Assembly: GCF_021654795.1 (NCBI RefSeq)
Contig: NZ_AP025344.1
Span: 1,316,501-1,380,500, forward strand
Source: Paenibacillus dendritiformis
GTDB lineage: Bacteria > Bacillota > Bacilli > Paenibacillales > Paenibacillaceae
DNA: 64,000 nucleotides
Reading direction: 5' to 3'
The translations under genes were made by a program, and so were the position numbers. The stretch's first letter is position 1. Each line of letters begins with the position of its first letter. Positions 16,144 to 25,630 of the stretch are shown piece after piece. The notes beneath the pieces are model-generated. The model was given only the letters and a program-made list of their open reading frames with translations. It did not search any database and had not been told where the DNA came from.

Positions 16144-18309
16144 GTGAGCGACTCGGACAAGAACCGCCCGAACTGGCGCGCAGAGCGGTGGAAGGCCCGC
16201 TGGAATGAACGCTATGCCCCGGAACAGGAAGACGAGCTGGATGCCGAAGCGTTGGCCGAACGCGCCCAGGCGCTGGAGCAGATTCACCATAAGCTCGCCT
16301 TGCTGCCCGATGCGCCAGGCTGCTATTTGATGAAGAACAGAGAGGGCACGATTATTTACGTCGGCAAGGCGAAGGTGCTCAAGAACCGTGTCCGCTCTTA
16401 TTTCTCGGGCAGCCATGACGGCAAAACCCAACGACTCGTAGCGGAAATCCGCGATTTCGAATATATCGTCACCGGCAGCAATATGGAAGCTCTCATTTTG
16501 GAATGCAATCTTATTAAAAAGCATCATCCGCGTTACAACGTGCTGCTGAAGGATGACAAGACGTTCCCATATATCAAAATAACGAATGAACGCCACCCGC
16601 GGCTGGAGGTGACGCGCCGGGTGCTGAAGGATAAGGCCAAATATTTCGGTCCTTATCCGAACGGCTTCGCCGCCCAGCAGACGAAGAAGCTGCTCGATCG
16701 CCTCTACCCGCTGCGTAAATGCTCCACGCTGCCGGACCGGGTCTGCTTATACTATCACATCGGCCAATGCTTGGCGCCGTGCGAGTACGAGGTGACCGAA
16801 TCCGAATATGAAAACATGGTGCAGGAGATCACCAAATTTCTCGGCGGGGGGCACGAAGAGATTAAACGCGAACTGCAGCGGAAAATGGAGGAGGCGGCCG
16901 AAGAACTGCAATTCGAGCGGGCCAAGGAATACCGCGATCAGCTGATGGCAATCGCCGCGATTATGGAGAAGCAGAACATCAATACATCCGATCAGGCCGA
17001 TCGGGATGTGTTCGGGTTCGCGGTGGACAAGGGCTGGATGTGCGTACAGATTCTTTATATCCGTCAAGGAAAAATGATTGAGCGCCATACGACTCAATTC
17101 CCGTTCTACGGCGAGCCTTATGCCGACTTCATGTCCTTCGTGACGCAATATTACAGCGAGAATCCGGCGGTTCCAAAGGAAATTCTGCTTCCGGATCCGG
17201 AAGGGCTGGCTGCGCTGGCGGCGGCCCCTGAAGCCGATCCGGCTGCGATGAAGGCCGGACAAGAGCCGGACAGAGATACAGATGAATCCGGCAGCGGTGC
17301 GGATGCGGACCAAGCAGAGGACTCGGCGGACGGAGAAGAACGGGAAAACGGGGAGGAACCGAAGGGGCCGGAGGCCGTCCCGCATGCCGAAGAGAGCTTG
17401 GCGACGACGGAAGCGCTCCAGCAATGGCTGAAGGTGAAGGTCCTGCTGCCGAAGCGCGGGTTGAAGAGGCAGATGGTCTCGATGGCGATGGAAAATGCGA
17501 GCGTCGCATTGGACGAGAAGTTCAAGCTGGTCGAGCGGAACGAGGAGCGGACGCAGCGGGCAGCCCAGCGGCTCGGGGAGGCGCTCGGGATCGGCGCGCT
17601 TCGCCGGATCGAGGCCTTCGATAACTCGAATATCCAGGGGGCCGATCCGGTCTCCGCGATGGTCGTCTTCACCGACGGGAAGCCGGACAAGAAGGAATAC
17701 CGGAAATACAAGGTGCGCACCGTCGTCGGACCGGATGATTACGAGACGATGCGCGAAGTGATCCGCCGACGCTATGAACGGGTGCTGAAGGAGCAGCTCG
17801 ACATGCCGGATCTCATTATCGTGGACGGCGGCCGCGGTCAGATGTCGGCGGCGCTTGATGTGCTCGAGAATGAGCTTGGCCTCGATATCCCGGTATGCGG
17901 TCTTGTGAAGGACAATAAGCACAAGACGGCGCAGTTGATGGCCGGATTCCCGCCCGCCATCGTTCCGCTTGCGCGGGACAGCCAGGAGTTCTATCTGCTG
18001 CAGCGCATCCAGGAGGAGGTTCACCGCTTCGCGATTTCGTTCCACCGCGAACGGCGGGCCAAGTCGATGGTCACTTCGGCGCTCGATTCCATTCCGGGCA
18101 TTGGCGAGAAGCGGCGGAAACGGCTCCTGAAGCATTTCGGCTCCTTGAAGAAAATTCGGGAAGCTTCGGTCGAGGAGTTCCGGGAAGTCGGGATCGGCGA
18201 GAAGCTGGCGAACACGATATTGGCCTCGCTCCGGCAAGAGAAGGAACCCCATGAAGCGGAGCCGGATGCCCCGGACATGGAGACGGCCGATGGAGGCAAT
18301 GATGAATAA
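16144..18309 (+). CDS. uvrC: excinuclease ABC subunit UvrC with acidic insertion
   Basis: The dual-incision nuclease of nucleotide excision repair, acting with UvrA and UvrB. The start is GTG at 16144, eight bases after AAGGAGG. Domains in order: a charged N-terminal extension of about 45 residues, the GIY-YIG nuclease (I-I-Y-V-G-K-A-K near 70), the UvrB-binding UVR motif (near 240), the RNase H-like C-terminal nuclease (D-N-S-N-I-Q-G near 492), and tandem HhH (I-P-G-I-G-E-K near 650). At 721 residues it is longer than the usual 590-620. Most of the excess is a low-complexity stretch rich in Asp, Glu, Ala and Gly at about 360-420, between the UVR motif and the RNase H domain. The catalytic parts look intact. 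Confidence 0.95.
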   Translation: MSDSDKNRPNWRAERWKARWNERYAPEQEDELDAEALAERAQALEQIHHKLALLPDAPGCYLMKNREGTIIYVGKAKVLKNRVRSYFSGSHDGKTQRLVAEIRDFEYIVTGSNMEALILECNLIKKHHPRYNVLLKDDKTFPYIKITNERHPRLEVTRRVLKDKAKYFGPYPNGFAAQQTKKLLDRLYPLRKCSTLPDRVCLYYHIGQCLAPCEYEVTESEYENMVQEITKFLGGGHEEIKRELQRKMEEAAEELQFERAKEYRDQLMAIAAIMEKQNINTSDQADRDVFGFAVDKGWMCVQILYIRQGKMIERHTTQFPFYGEPYADFMSFVTQYYSENPAVPKEILLPDPEGLAALAAAPEADPAAMKAGQEPDRDTDESGSGADADQAEDSADGEERENGEEPKGPEAVPHAEESLATTEALQQWLKVKVLLPKRGLKRQMVSMAMENASVALDEKFKLVERNEERTQRAAQRLGEALGIGALRRIEAFDNSNIQGADPVSAMVVFTDGKPDKKEYRKYKVRTVVGPDDYETMREVIRRRYERVLKEQLDMPDLIIVDGGRGQMSAALDVLENELGLDIPVCGLVKDNKHKTAQLMAGFPPAIVPLARDSQEFYLLQRIQEEVHRFAISFHRERRAKSMVTSALDSIPGIGEKRRKRLLKHFGSLKKIREASVEEFREVGIGEKLANTILASLRQEKEPHEAEPDAPDMETADGGNDE

Positions 18310-18321
18310 AATGAAACAAGC

Positions 18322-18358
18322 GAAGCTTTGCAGGCCGTTCCTGCAAAGCTTCTTTTTT
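18322..18358 (+). terminator. uvrC terminator
   Basis: GAAGCTTTGCAGG pairs perfectly with CCTGCAAAGCTTC around CCGTT, followed by six T. The next 250 bases hold no gene I can support. Confidence 0.9.
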
Positions 18359-18603
18359 ATTTGCAGGTTTGCCGGTTCCAGCGTAGTGGCTTCCGCTTGG
18401 CCGGGGCGGGTCGGCCTTGCTTGGGCTTAGAACGGTGGGCCGGACCCTCCCAGGCAGGGTTCGCAGCTCCTTATAAGCAATCTCCCCTCCGCTCAGAATC
18501 GAAGAACCGCTATAAAACATGTTCCTGATTAGATGGGATAGCAGAACTACAAATGCAAAGCGATAAGCGATCCTGACGGTATGGGATCACGGCCTCACGT
18601 TTA

Positions 18604-18632
18604 TAGACCGGCGTTCCGGGGAATGTTATGAT
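18604..18632 (+). promoter_or_regulatory. possible promoter of the fusion regulator
   Basis: TAGACC and TATGAT are 17 bases apart, 45 bases before the start codon at 18677. The -35 box matches the consensus at four of six bases. Confidence 0.4.
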
Positions 18633-18676
18633 GTTGGTCAAGGAATAAGCATTGAGCCGGCAAAGGGTGTGTTGAC

Positions 18677-19876
18677 ATGTCTTTCGACCGCGAGACGATT
18701 AGAACGAAGCTGCAAGCGCAGATTCAAGCGAACGGGCATATTATCGGCGTAGCGGCCGGAGCGGGCATCACCGCGAAATATGCGGTAAAGGGCGGAGCGG
18801 ATTTCATTTTGGCCCTAAATTCAGGCCGGTTCCGCCAGATGGGATTGAGCTCGCTCGGAGGGCTGCTTCCCTTTTCGAACAGTAACGATCTCGTGATGGA
18901 ATTCGGGTCCAGGGAAATTATCCCTATCGTAAGAGAGGTTCCTGTTATCTTTGGACTTTGCGCGACGGATCCGACCATTGAATTGGAGCAATATATCGAA
19001 TGGATTCGGGAACAGGGCTTTTCTGGCATAAATAACTATCCGACCGTCGGATTAATGGGCGGTCTTTTTGGTGAGGCTTTGAAGGAAGACGGGACTAGCT
19101 TCGACGCTGAAATCGAGGCGATTCGGATAGCGCATAGGAAAGGCTTGTTTACGATCGCGTTTGTGTTCGAAGAGGATCAGGCCCGGCGCATGGCCGCGGC
19201 CGGAGCGGATATCGTGTGCGCGCATTTGGGCTTCACGAAGGGCGGCGTTCTCGGCGCGAAAAAAGTATTGTCGCTCAAAGCGGCGGCGGAGTTGGCAAAA
19301 GCTATTTTTAAAGCTTGCGACGAGGTCAATCCCGGCGTTATGAAAATGGTCTACGGCGGGCCGGTCAACACGCCTTCCGATGTGGAGTATATGTACGACA
19401 ATACCGGAGCCGTGGGTTATTTGGGCGGATCGTCCTTCGAGCGAATTCCTTCCGAAGCGGCGATTACGCAGACGGCCAGCGAGTTCAAGGAGGCGGGGCT
19501 GACCGAGCAGGATAAGCTCCTTCGCCATATGCTGGAGGGCGTGGCCAAGCATTATGATTATGTGCAGTTCGTGAAGGAGTATGTGGCCGCGAATTACATG
19601 AATGAGATTTCGTTTGCGGAACTCGCTTTGGTAGCCCATATTTCGCGGACGCATTTAAGCTATTTGTTCAAAAAAGAGGTTGGGTGCACTTTCCCCGAAT
19701 ACGTGACGAGGTTCCGAATCAACAAGGCTATGGAGTTCATGAAGCAGGACCATATCGAGCTGTCCGAGGTGTCGGCGCTCGCCGGATACAATGACTACGC
19801 CCATTTCAGCAAAACCTTCAAAAAACTGACGGGGGTGTCCCCCCGAGAATATCGACGTCAGTACAAAAACACATAA
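18677..19876 (+). CDS. PEP-hydrolase-like TIM barrel fused to AraC DNA-binding domain
   Basis: A 399-residue two-part protein. Residues 1 to about 275 belong to the phosphoenolpyruvate-hydrolase-like TIM-barrel family (A-G-A-G-I-T-A-K, N-Y-P-T-V-G-L-M near 118, G-A-D-I-V-C-A-H-L-G-F near 175, Y-G-G-P near 230). Residues about 290-395 are an AraC/XylS double helix-turn-helix (F-A-E-L-A-L-V-A-H-I-S-R-T-H-L-S-Y-L-F-K-K and L-A-G-Y-N-D-Y-A-H-F-S-K-T-F-K-K). The barrel is clearly a paralog of the stand-alone protein encoded at 21214. I infer that the barrel became the ligand sensor of a regulator for the operon downstream. It could still be an active enzyme. AAAGGGTG lies before the ATG. Confidence 0.88.
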   Translation: MSFDRETIRTKLQAQIQANGHIIGVAAGAGITAKYAVKGGADFILALNSGRFRQMGLSSLGGLLPFSNSNDLVMEFGSREIIPIVREVPVIFGLCATDPTIELEQYIEWIREQGFSGINNYPTVGLMGGLFGEALKEDGTSFDAEIEAIRIAHRKGLFTIAFVFEEDQARRMAAAGADIVCAHLGFTKGGVLGAKKVLSLKAAAELAKAIFKACDEVNPGVMKMVYGGPVNTPSDVEYMYDNTGAVGYLGGSSFERIPSEAAITQTASEFKEAGLTEQDKLLRHMLEGVAKHYDYVQFVKEYVAANYMNEISFAELALVAHISRTHLSYLFKKEVGCTFPEYVTRFRINKAMEFMKQDHIELSEVSALAGYNDYAHFSKTFKKLTGVSPREYRRQYKNT

Positions 19877-19922
19877 ACGCCGTACAAATTCACATGAATT
19901 GCCCTTTTGAAAGCTCTATACT
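19861..19922 (+). promoter_or_regulatory. AraC-type direct-repeat operator and promoter
   Basis: Two 21-base units start at 19861 (GTACAAAAACACATAAA) and 19882 (GTACAAATTCACATGAA). They agree at 15 of 21 positions and lie exactly two helical turns apart, the classic layout for AraC-family dimers. The second unit covers the place of the -35 box for TATACT at 19917-19922, where no good -35 sequence is present. This is the pattern of an activator-dependent promoter. The first unit overlaps the last codons of the fusion regulator gene. Confidence 0.7.
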
Positions 19923-19978
19923 TGAGTTGTAAGCAAGTTCAGCAATTCTTGAAACACTTCCACTTTTCCGAGGAGGTT

Positions 19979-21217
19979 ATGCCATTGAAAACAGTCGCGA
20001 TAGTCGGAACGTTTGATTCGAAAGGAACCGAGTTTTCTTTTGTCAGAGATATGCTTCAAGGTCTTGGGCTGAATACGCTTACGATTCATAGCGGGGTGTT
20101 CGAGCCAATGTTCGTCCCGGATGTCTCGAATGAAGAAGTGGCGCGGGAAGCTGGAGCGGACATTCGTGAAATCGCCTCCAAACGGGACCGATCGTTAGCA
20201 ACGGAAGTCCTTGCGAAGGGCATGGAAAAGCTGATTCCGAGACTGTATGCGGAAGGTAAATTCGATGGAATCATCTCCTTCGGCGGCAGCGGCGGCACAT
20301 CTATCGTCACGCCCGGAATGAGAGCGCTCCCAATCGGCGTGCCGAAGATAATGGTGTCGACCGTCGCGTCCGGGAATGTCTCGCAATATGTCGGGACGAG
20401 CGATATTATGATGTATCCATCTATCGTCGACGTGTCGGGACTGAACTCGATTTCGACCAAAATATTTACGAACGCGGCCTTGGCGATCGCCGGTATGCTG
20501 AAGTTCGAGGTGGAGCATGCCGTAGAGAAAAAACCGCTCATCGCGGCGACGATGTTCGGGCTGACGACGCCTTGCGTCAATCAAGCACGTGAATATCTGG
20601 AGGAACAAGGCTATGAAGTGGTCGTGTTCCATGCCACGGGCGCCGGCGGCAAGACGATGGAACGGTTGATCGATTCCGGATTCTTCGATGGCGTGCTGGA
20701 TATTACGACTACGGAATGGTGCGACGAGCTGGTCGGCGGCGTGCTCAATGCCGGACCGAACCGGCTTGAGGCGGCCGCGCGGGCGCATGTGCCTCAAGTG
20801 GTATCGACAGGAGCGCTGGACATGGTCAACTTCGGCCCCTTCGACACGGTGCCGGAGAAGTTCGCGAATCGAACGTTCTACAAGCATAATCCGACCGTCA
20901 CGTTGATGAGAACAACCGTGGAGGAAAATAAAGAGCTCGGCAAAATTATCGCCGGGAAGTTGAATGAGGCGACCGCCCCGACCGCGCTCATGCTGCCATT
21001 GAAGGGCGTATCCGGTCTGGATGTGGAAGGGCAGCCATTCTACGGACCGGAAGAGGATCGGGCGTTGTTCGACACGCTGAGACAGGAGATTGACCGCAAT
21101 GCCGTAGAGCTCATCGAACTGGATGCGGACATCAATGACAAGAGCTTTGCGCTGGCCGCAGCCCGGAAGCTGGTCGAACTGATGCGGAAGCACACACAAG
21201 AGGAGGATGCAAAATGA
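19979..21217 (+). CDS. Tm-1-like ATP-binding domain protein (UPF0261)
   Basis: About 412 residues of the UPF0261 family, homologous to the N-terminal half of the tomato antiviral protein Tm-1. Marks include [14 protein letters not shown] at the N-terminus, the glycine cluster [29 protein letters not shown] and F-H-A-T-G-A-G-G-K. In Tm-1 this half binds ATP. The bacterial role is unknown. AGGAGG is only two bases before the ATG at 19979, while a TTG at 19985 sits at the ideal eight bases and would give M-K-T-V-A-I-V-G, so translation may begin there. The gene overlaps the next by four bases. Confidence 0.88.
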   Translation: MPLKTVAIVGTFDSKGTEFSFVRDMLQGLGLNTLTIHSGVFEPMFVPDVSNEEVAREAGADIREIASKRDRSLATEVLAKGMEKLIPRLYAEGKFDGIISFGGSGGTSIVTPGMRALPIGVPKIMVSTVASGNVSQYVGTSDIMMYPSIVDVSGLNSISTKIFTNAALAIAGMLKFEVEHAVEKKPLIAATMFGLTTPCVNQAREYLEEQGYEVVVFHATGAGGKTMERLIDSGFFDGVLDITTTEWCDELVGGVLNAGPNRLEAAARAHVPQVVSTGALDMVNFGPFDTVPEKFANRTFYKHNPTVTLMRTTVEENKELGKIIAGKLNEATAPTALMLPLKGVSGLDVEGQPFYGPEEDRALFDTLRQEIDRNAVELIELDADINDKSFALAAARKLVELMRKHTQEEDAK

Positions 21218-22047
21218 AACGAACTCGTCAGGAAATCATCAGCCAACTGAAAGCGCAAGTCGCTAATGGAGACATGATTTTGGGCGCCGGAGCGGGAACC
21301 GGGATTTCAGCCAAGAGCGGCGAAGCGGGCGGCGTCGATTTGATTATCATTTACAACTCGGGAAGATACAGAATGGCCGGCCGGGGTTCCCTGGCAGGAT
21401 TGATGCCTTACGGGGACGCCAACCAGATCGTCGTCGATATGGGGGCGGAAGTATTGCCGGTCGTGAAGCGCGCTCCGGTGCTGGCGGGCGTGTGCGGCAC
21501 CGATCCGTTCCGCATCATGGACGTGTTCCTGAAGCAATTGAAGGAGCAAGGCTTCGCGGGCGTGCAGAACTTCCCGACCGTCGGCCTGATCGACGGCGTC
21601 TTCCGGGCGAATCTGGAAGAGACGGGCATGGGCTATGATCTGGAAGTGGACATGATTCGCAAGGCCCATGAGCTGGATATGCTCACGACGCCGTATGTAT
21701 TCGACGAGGAGCAGGCGATCAAGATGGCCAAGGCGGGCGCGGATATTTTGGTCGCGCATATGGGCTTGACGACCAAAGGGACGATCGGCGCGAAGACCGC
21801 GCTCACTCTTGACGATTGCGCCAAGAGAATCCAGGCTATCGCTGACGCGGGCCGGTCGGTCAATCCGGATATTTTGGTCATTTGCCATGGCGGTCCGATT
21901 GCGGAGCCGGAGGATGCCCGCTATATTTTCGAGCATACGACCGGCATCGACGGATTTTTCGGCGCTTCGAGCATCGAGCGGTTCGCCGCCGAGGTTGGCA
22001 TCCGCCAGCAAGCCGAAGCGTTCAAAAATGTAAAATTGAACAAGTAA
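21214..22047 (+). CDS. phosphoenolpyruvate-hydrolase-like TIM-barrel protein
   Basis: A 277-residue TIM barrel of the family that in plant Tm-1 forms the C-terminal half. Motifs run parallel to those of the fusion protein at 18677: [38 protein letters not shown]. The ATGA overlap with the Tm-1-like gene and AGAGGAGG before the start show translational coupling, so the two products are probably made in equal amounts and may form a complex. The reaction is unproven; the family name rests on remote similarity to phosphonopyruvate/PEP enzymes. Confidence 0.88.
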   Translation: MKRTRQEIISQLKAQVANGDMILGAGAGTGISAKSGEAGGVDLIIIYNSGRYRMAGRGSLAGLMPYGDANQIVVDMGAEVLPVVKRAPVLAGVCGTDPFRIMDVFLKQLKEQGFAGVQNFPTVGLIDGVFRANLEETGMGYDLEVDMIRKAHELDMLTTPYVFDEEQAIKMAKAGADILVAHMGLTTKGTIGAKTALTLDDCAKRIQAIADAGRSVNPDILVICHGGPIAEPEDARYIFEHTTGIDGFFGASSIERFAAEVGIRQQAEAFKNVKLNK

Positions 22048-22056
22048 GCGCGTGAA

Positions 22057-22114
22057 AAAAGACGTGTACGGTTGAACCGCTGCAAGGCCGTTTCAAGCCG
22101 CACACGTCTTTTTT
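22057..22114. terminator. bidirectional terminator
   Basis: GACGTGT pairs with ACACGTC and inner arms CGG-TTGAA and TTCAAG-CCG extend the structure. A runs of six precede it and six T follow, so it can stop the Tm-1-like operon and the opposing CPBP gene. Confidence 0.8.
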
Positions 22115-23753
22115 ATTGCAACCTTGCGCTATACCGATGGAGATGGCGCACGCCGTACACGATAAGCATCGGTAGCGCCAGATAGAATACGCCGAGCCCG
22201 AGGCCGGCTGCCGTTCCCTCCAGCAGATACGATATGCTCATCAGCACGTTGTCGAGCATGAGGTGGGCGAACATAGCGGTCCAGAAGCCATGGCGCAGCA
22301 TGATCGCGAGGAACAGGAGGCCGATAATGAGCAGCTCCACCGGCCTTGAATAGTACGGGTAAATCGGATATGTCACATGGCCGAAGGCCCATACCAAGGT
22401 CGGAATGATGCCGGCTGCCCACGGGTTCCGAAGCCAGCGGTTCAGCAGGCCGGTTCCGAACCAACGGAAAACGCCCTCCTCTGAGATCGCCGCCATCCAG
22501 GCGAGAAGCGGATAGAGGGCCGGCACGGTCAGATTGAGCGGAGATAGGGAGGCATCGGTAGCCGCCCAGGCGCCGAAGCCGATCTCCAGCGTCAGGAAGA
22601 TGACGCTCTGTACGCCGAGCAGTACGCCCGCATACAGCGTTCCGAGACGGAAGGAGCCGGTCAAGGCGGCGCCGAATGACCGATCGCGCCAAGTGGGCAG
22701 CAGCTCGTCCCGTCTCTCCTGTCTCCACATATAGGAGCCTGACACAAGCGAAAAATAAAGAAACAGTCCTTGAATGACCATAATGGCCCCTTGTACTACG
22801 AGCGCGGCAGTAAGGTTCAGTTCCGTGCGGGGCACTCCGAACTGCAGGACGGCCAGTCCGGGCATGATATTCCATAGATGAAGCACAGAGATGGCGCACG
22901 ACAGGAGCGAGAGCGCGATCAGCGTGCCCGAGCGGAAGCGGATCTGCCGACGGTAGTAGATGCAGGCCCATAGGGCGAGTATGCTGAACACGAACGAGAT
23001 CCACCGGTAGCCGATGCGGTACACCGAGCCGGCTGTCTCGGCCTGAGCCTGATCTAGGGCCTCATAGTCGCCCGGAACTTTCCAGACGGGATGCAGCGCC
23101 ACGACGCGATCTCCGCGCATGCGAACGGACAGCTCTAGCCGGGCCGCGCCGATCTCGCCTTCCTTGACGGTATATCGAAGCTCATCCGGCCAAGAGGGGT
23201 CGACGCTCTGCGGCATCAGCTTGGATGGGTCCCAGCCAAGCGCGTTCAGCTCGCGGGCGGCAAGCGGCCGCGCCGTCATTTCGTCGAGCGCCGGAGCCTC
23301 CGGCCGCAGACTTCCCGGTACGGCGGCCAATTCATATCCCACTACGCTGCCGCTCGTCATATGTACGTCAACCTTAAAAATGCCTTTCCCGTCCGGGGCC
23401 GCGGCTTCCAGCAGGACTTGATAAATGTCTATCGGGGCCTGGTTGTCCCAAGGAGCATAGCTGTCCGCCAGCCTTTCCCGGTTGATATAGCCGGAGGCGA
23501 GTCTGTCGGTCTTGTAGACGACGGTAGGCTCTTGTTCCGACAGGACGATCCGGCTTCTCCACGGCTCGCCCTTCACATACTCTAGCGCCCGCTCGGCAGC
23601 CTGGCGCTTCGTCAGAAGCGCTCGCTCTTGCTCTGGCCCGGTCCGGCTCGCTTCCTGAAGCGAAGGAATAACAATCTGCAGGAGCACAAACACTATAAAT
23701 CCAATGATCGAAGCCAGCAATAGGCGTTTCGTTACGCGATGGGACACAGGCAT
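22113..23753 (-). CDS. CPBP-family intramembrane metalloprotease
   Basis: A 546-residue membrane protein. One N-terminal helix anchors a large extracytoplasmic region (about 40-270) that looks like two PepSY-like repeats (A-A-E-R-A-L-E-Y-V-K-G... and A-R-E-L-N-A-L-G-W-D-P). Multiple helices follow, with the CPBP/Rce1 motifs E-E-G-V-F-R, W-A-F-G-H and H-L-M-L-D-N in order. Such enzymes cleave within membranes or modify prenylated or bacteriocin-type peptides; here the target is unknown. The ATG at 23753 has GGAGG seven bases upstream. The gene stands alone between terminators. Confidence 0.85.
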   Translation of the reverse strand: MPVSHRVTKRLLLASIIGFIVFVLLQIVIPSLQEASRTGPEQERALLTKRQAAERALEYVKGEPWRSRIVLSEQEPTVVYKTDRLASGYINRERLADSYAPWDNQAPIDIYQVLLEAAAPDGKGIFKVDVHMTSGSVVGYELAAVPGSLRPEAPALDEMTARPLAARELNALGWDPSKLMPQSVDPSWPDELRYTVKEGEIGAARLELSVRMRGDRVVALHPVWKVPGDYEALDQAQAETAGSVYRIGYRWISFVFSILALWACIYYRRQIRFRSGTLIALSLLSCAISVLHLWNIMPGLAVLQFGVPRTELNLTAALVVQGAIMVIQGLFLYFSLVSGSYMWRQERRDELLPTWRDRSFGAALTGSFRLGTLYAGVLLGVQSVIFLTLEIGFGAWAATDASLSPLNLTVPALYPLLAWMAAISEEGVFRWFGTGLLNRWLRNPWAAGIIPTLVWAFGHVTYPIYPYYSRPVELLIIGLLFLAIMLRHGFWTAMFAHLMLDNVLMSISYLLEGTAAGLGLGVFYLALPMLIVYGVRHLHRYSARLQ

Positions 23754-23959
23754 AGCGCGACCTCCGTTCACAATTCCGGTGCTTATCATTATTGTATCCA
23801 CTCTCTTGCCGGAAAGTCCAGGCATGCAAATTGTGGAAGAAATCAGCTACAAGCTGAAATAGCAAGCGCGAAAGACGCAGTGGGAGATTGGGATAGGATG
23901 TAAGCGCTATTTGAAGACTTTTTCCTGTATTTTTTGTTCATTTTGTGCCTGCATGGACT

Positions 23960-23988
23960 TTGTGCCCCTGTCATGAAACGTATATAAT
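23960..23988 (+). promoter_or_regulatory. promoter of ktr leader
   Basis: TTGTGC and TATAAT (23983-23988) are 17 bases apart, just ahead of the riboswitch. Confidence 0.6.
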
Positions 23989-24003
23989 CTCGTTATGAAT
24001 TCA

Positions 24004-24137
24004 ATACGGCCGAATTTCGTGAAGACGAAAGCGGGGGACCCGATCATTGGGGTGAATTTTGCGCGATCCGCATGAAGGATCGAATGCAAATAGGGCGGCC
24101 TGAACGCGCCCGAATCCGTCAGCTAACCTCGTAGGCA
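24004..24137 (+). promoter_or_regulatory. c-di-AMP (ydaO-yuaA) riboswitch
   Basis: The leader has the conserved blocks of the ydaO-yuaA class: GGGGGACCC near 24033, TTGGGGTGAA near 24048, AGGGCG near 24092 and CCGAATCCGTCAGCTAACCT followed by CGTAGGC at 24110-24136. These RNAs are known to bind two c-di-AMP molecules and turn genes off through a terminator, which follows here. High c-di-AMP should therefore reduce Ktr synthesis. Confidence 0.93.
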
Positions 24138-24160
24138 TTGAACGTCAGGATACCAGCGTT

Positions 24161-24186
24161 AGCATTGGATCTCCAGTGCTTTTTTT
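24161..24186 (+). terminator. riboswitch expression-platform terminator
   Basis: AGCATTGG pairs with CCAGTGCT (one G-U pair) around ATCT, followed by six T, 25 bases before the ktrB start. Confidence 0.88.
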
Positions 24187-24210
24187 CGTGCTGAAAATGA
24201 GGTGAATTCG

Positions 24211-25569
24211 ATGAAATCCATAAAAAAAGCATCCCGATGGCAGCTCACCCCGCCGCGAATTCTGGTTATGGGGTTCGGGACGATTATTCTCATCGGGGCG
24301 CTGCTGCTGATGCTTCCGATAGCCAATGCGGACGGCCAGCCTCTCCCCTTCATCGACGCGCTGTTCACAGCCACTTCGGCCACATGCGTGACGGGGCTTG
24401 TCGTGGTGGATACGGGCACGCATTTCACCTTATTCGGGCAAATTATCATTATTACGCTGATTCAGGTCGGCGGACTTGGCTTCATGACGATGGCGACGCT
24501 GTTCGCTCTTGCCTTCCGCAAGCGTATTTCGCTGAAGGAACGGCTCATTTTGCAGGAAGCGCTGAATCAGGGCAGCATGGAGGGGATCGTTCGCCTGATT
24601 CGCAAGGTACTGCTGTACGCGTTCAGCATCGAAGGGGCGGCGGCGGTTCTGTTCACGTTGCGCTGGGCCTGTGACTTGCCGTTCGGCAAGGCATTGTACT
24701 TCGGCATTTTTCACGCGATATCGCTATTCAATAACGCCGGGTTCGATCTGTTCGGCTCCGTATCTGGACCGTTCACCAGCCTGACCCTGTATGTGGGCGA
24801 CCCGATCGTCAATATTGTCGCGATGCTGCTGATCGTTCTGGGCGGACTCGGCTTCATCGTCCTGTCCGATGTGACGGAGTATCGGCGCACCCGCAGGCTG
24901 GCGCTGCATTCCAAGGTCGTGTTGACGATGACGGGCTTGCTCATCGCATTGGGCGCCATCGTCATTTTCGTCTTCGAGTTCACGAACCCGGCGACGCTGG
25001 GCAGTCTGAACGGCTGGCAGAAGATGTGGGCGGCCTTTTTCCAATCGGTGAGTCCGCGGACCGCCGGGGCGAACACCGTCGATATCGGGGCGATGCGGCA
25101 GGCGACGCAGTTCTTCCTTGTCGTGCTGATGTTCATCGGCGCGTCTCCCGGCTCCACGGGAGGCGGAATCAAGACGACGACGTTCGCTATTCTGATCGGC
25201 GCCGTCATCACGATGATTCGGGGGAAGGAGGACATCGTCATCTTCCGTCATCGTCTGGGCAAAGACCGGATCTTTAAGGCGGTCACGATCACATTGATGG
25301 CCTTGTTCATGGTGATCGGAGTAACGATGGTCTTGTCCACGACTGAGGATCATCCCTTTTTGATGATCTTGTTCGAGACGACCTCGGCCTTCGGCACCGT
25401 CGGGTTGACGGCGGGGTTGACGACTGATTTGACGGTGGTCGGCAAAATATTGATCTGTCTGATGATGTTCGCGGGCCGGCTCGGTCCGATTACGCTGGCC
25501 TATGCCTTAGGCCCGAAAAGCGAACGTGAGCTATACAAGCACCCGGAGGGCAAAATTACGATTGGATAA
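24211..25569 (+). CDS. ktrB: Ktr/Trk potassium channel subunit
   Basis: A 452-residue potassium-translocating membrane protein with the fourfold pore layout of KtrB/TrkH. Selectivity-filter segments include A-T-S-A-T-C-V-T-G-L, N-N-A-G-F-D-L, G-A-N-T-V-D near 290 and F-G-T-V-G-L-T. The S-P-G-S-T-G-G-G-I-K-T-T loop resembles the gating loop of the third domain. I start at ATG 24211, six bases after GAGGTG; a GTG lies nine bases upstream. The KtrA-type subunit follows in the same transcript, and the riboswitch controls both. Confidence 0.92.
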   Translation: MKSIKKASRWQLTPPRILVMGFGTIILIGALLLMLPIANADGQPLPFIDALFTATSATCVTGLVVVDTGTHFTLFGQIIIITLIQVGGLGFMTMATLFALAFRKRISLKERLILQEALNQGSMEGIVRLIRKVLLYAFSIEGAAAVLFTLRWACDLPFGKALYFGIFHAISLFNNAGFDLFGSVSGPFTSLTLYVGDPIVNIVAMLLIVLGGLGFIVLSDVTEYRRTRRLALHSKVVLTMTGLLIALGAIVIFVFEFTNPATLGSLNGWQKMWAAFFQSVSPRTAGANTVDIGAMRQATQFFLVVLMFIGASPGSTGGGIKTTTFAILIGAVITMIRGKEDIVIFRHRLGKDRIFKAVTITLMALFMVIGVTMVLSTTEDHPFLMILFETTSAFGTVGLTAGLTTDLTVVGKILICLMMFAGRLGPITLAYALGPKSERELYKHPEGKITIG

Positions 25570-25630
25570 TCGGTCTGCATTCCGGGGTTACCTATAGAAG
25601 AAGAGTAATGGGCGAAGGAGCAATACGAAC

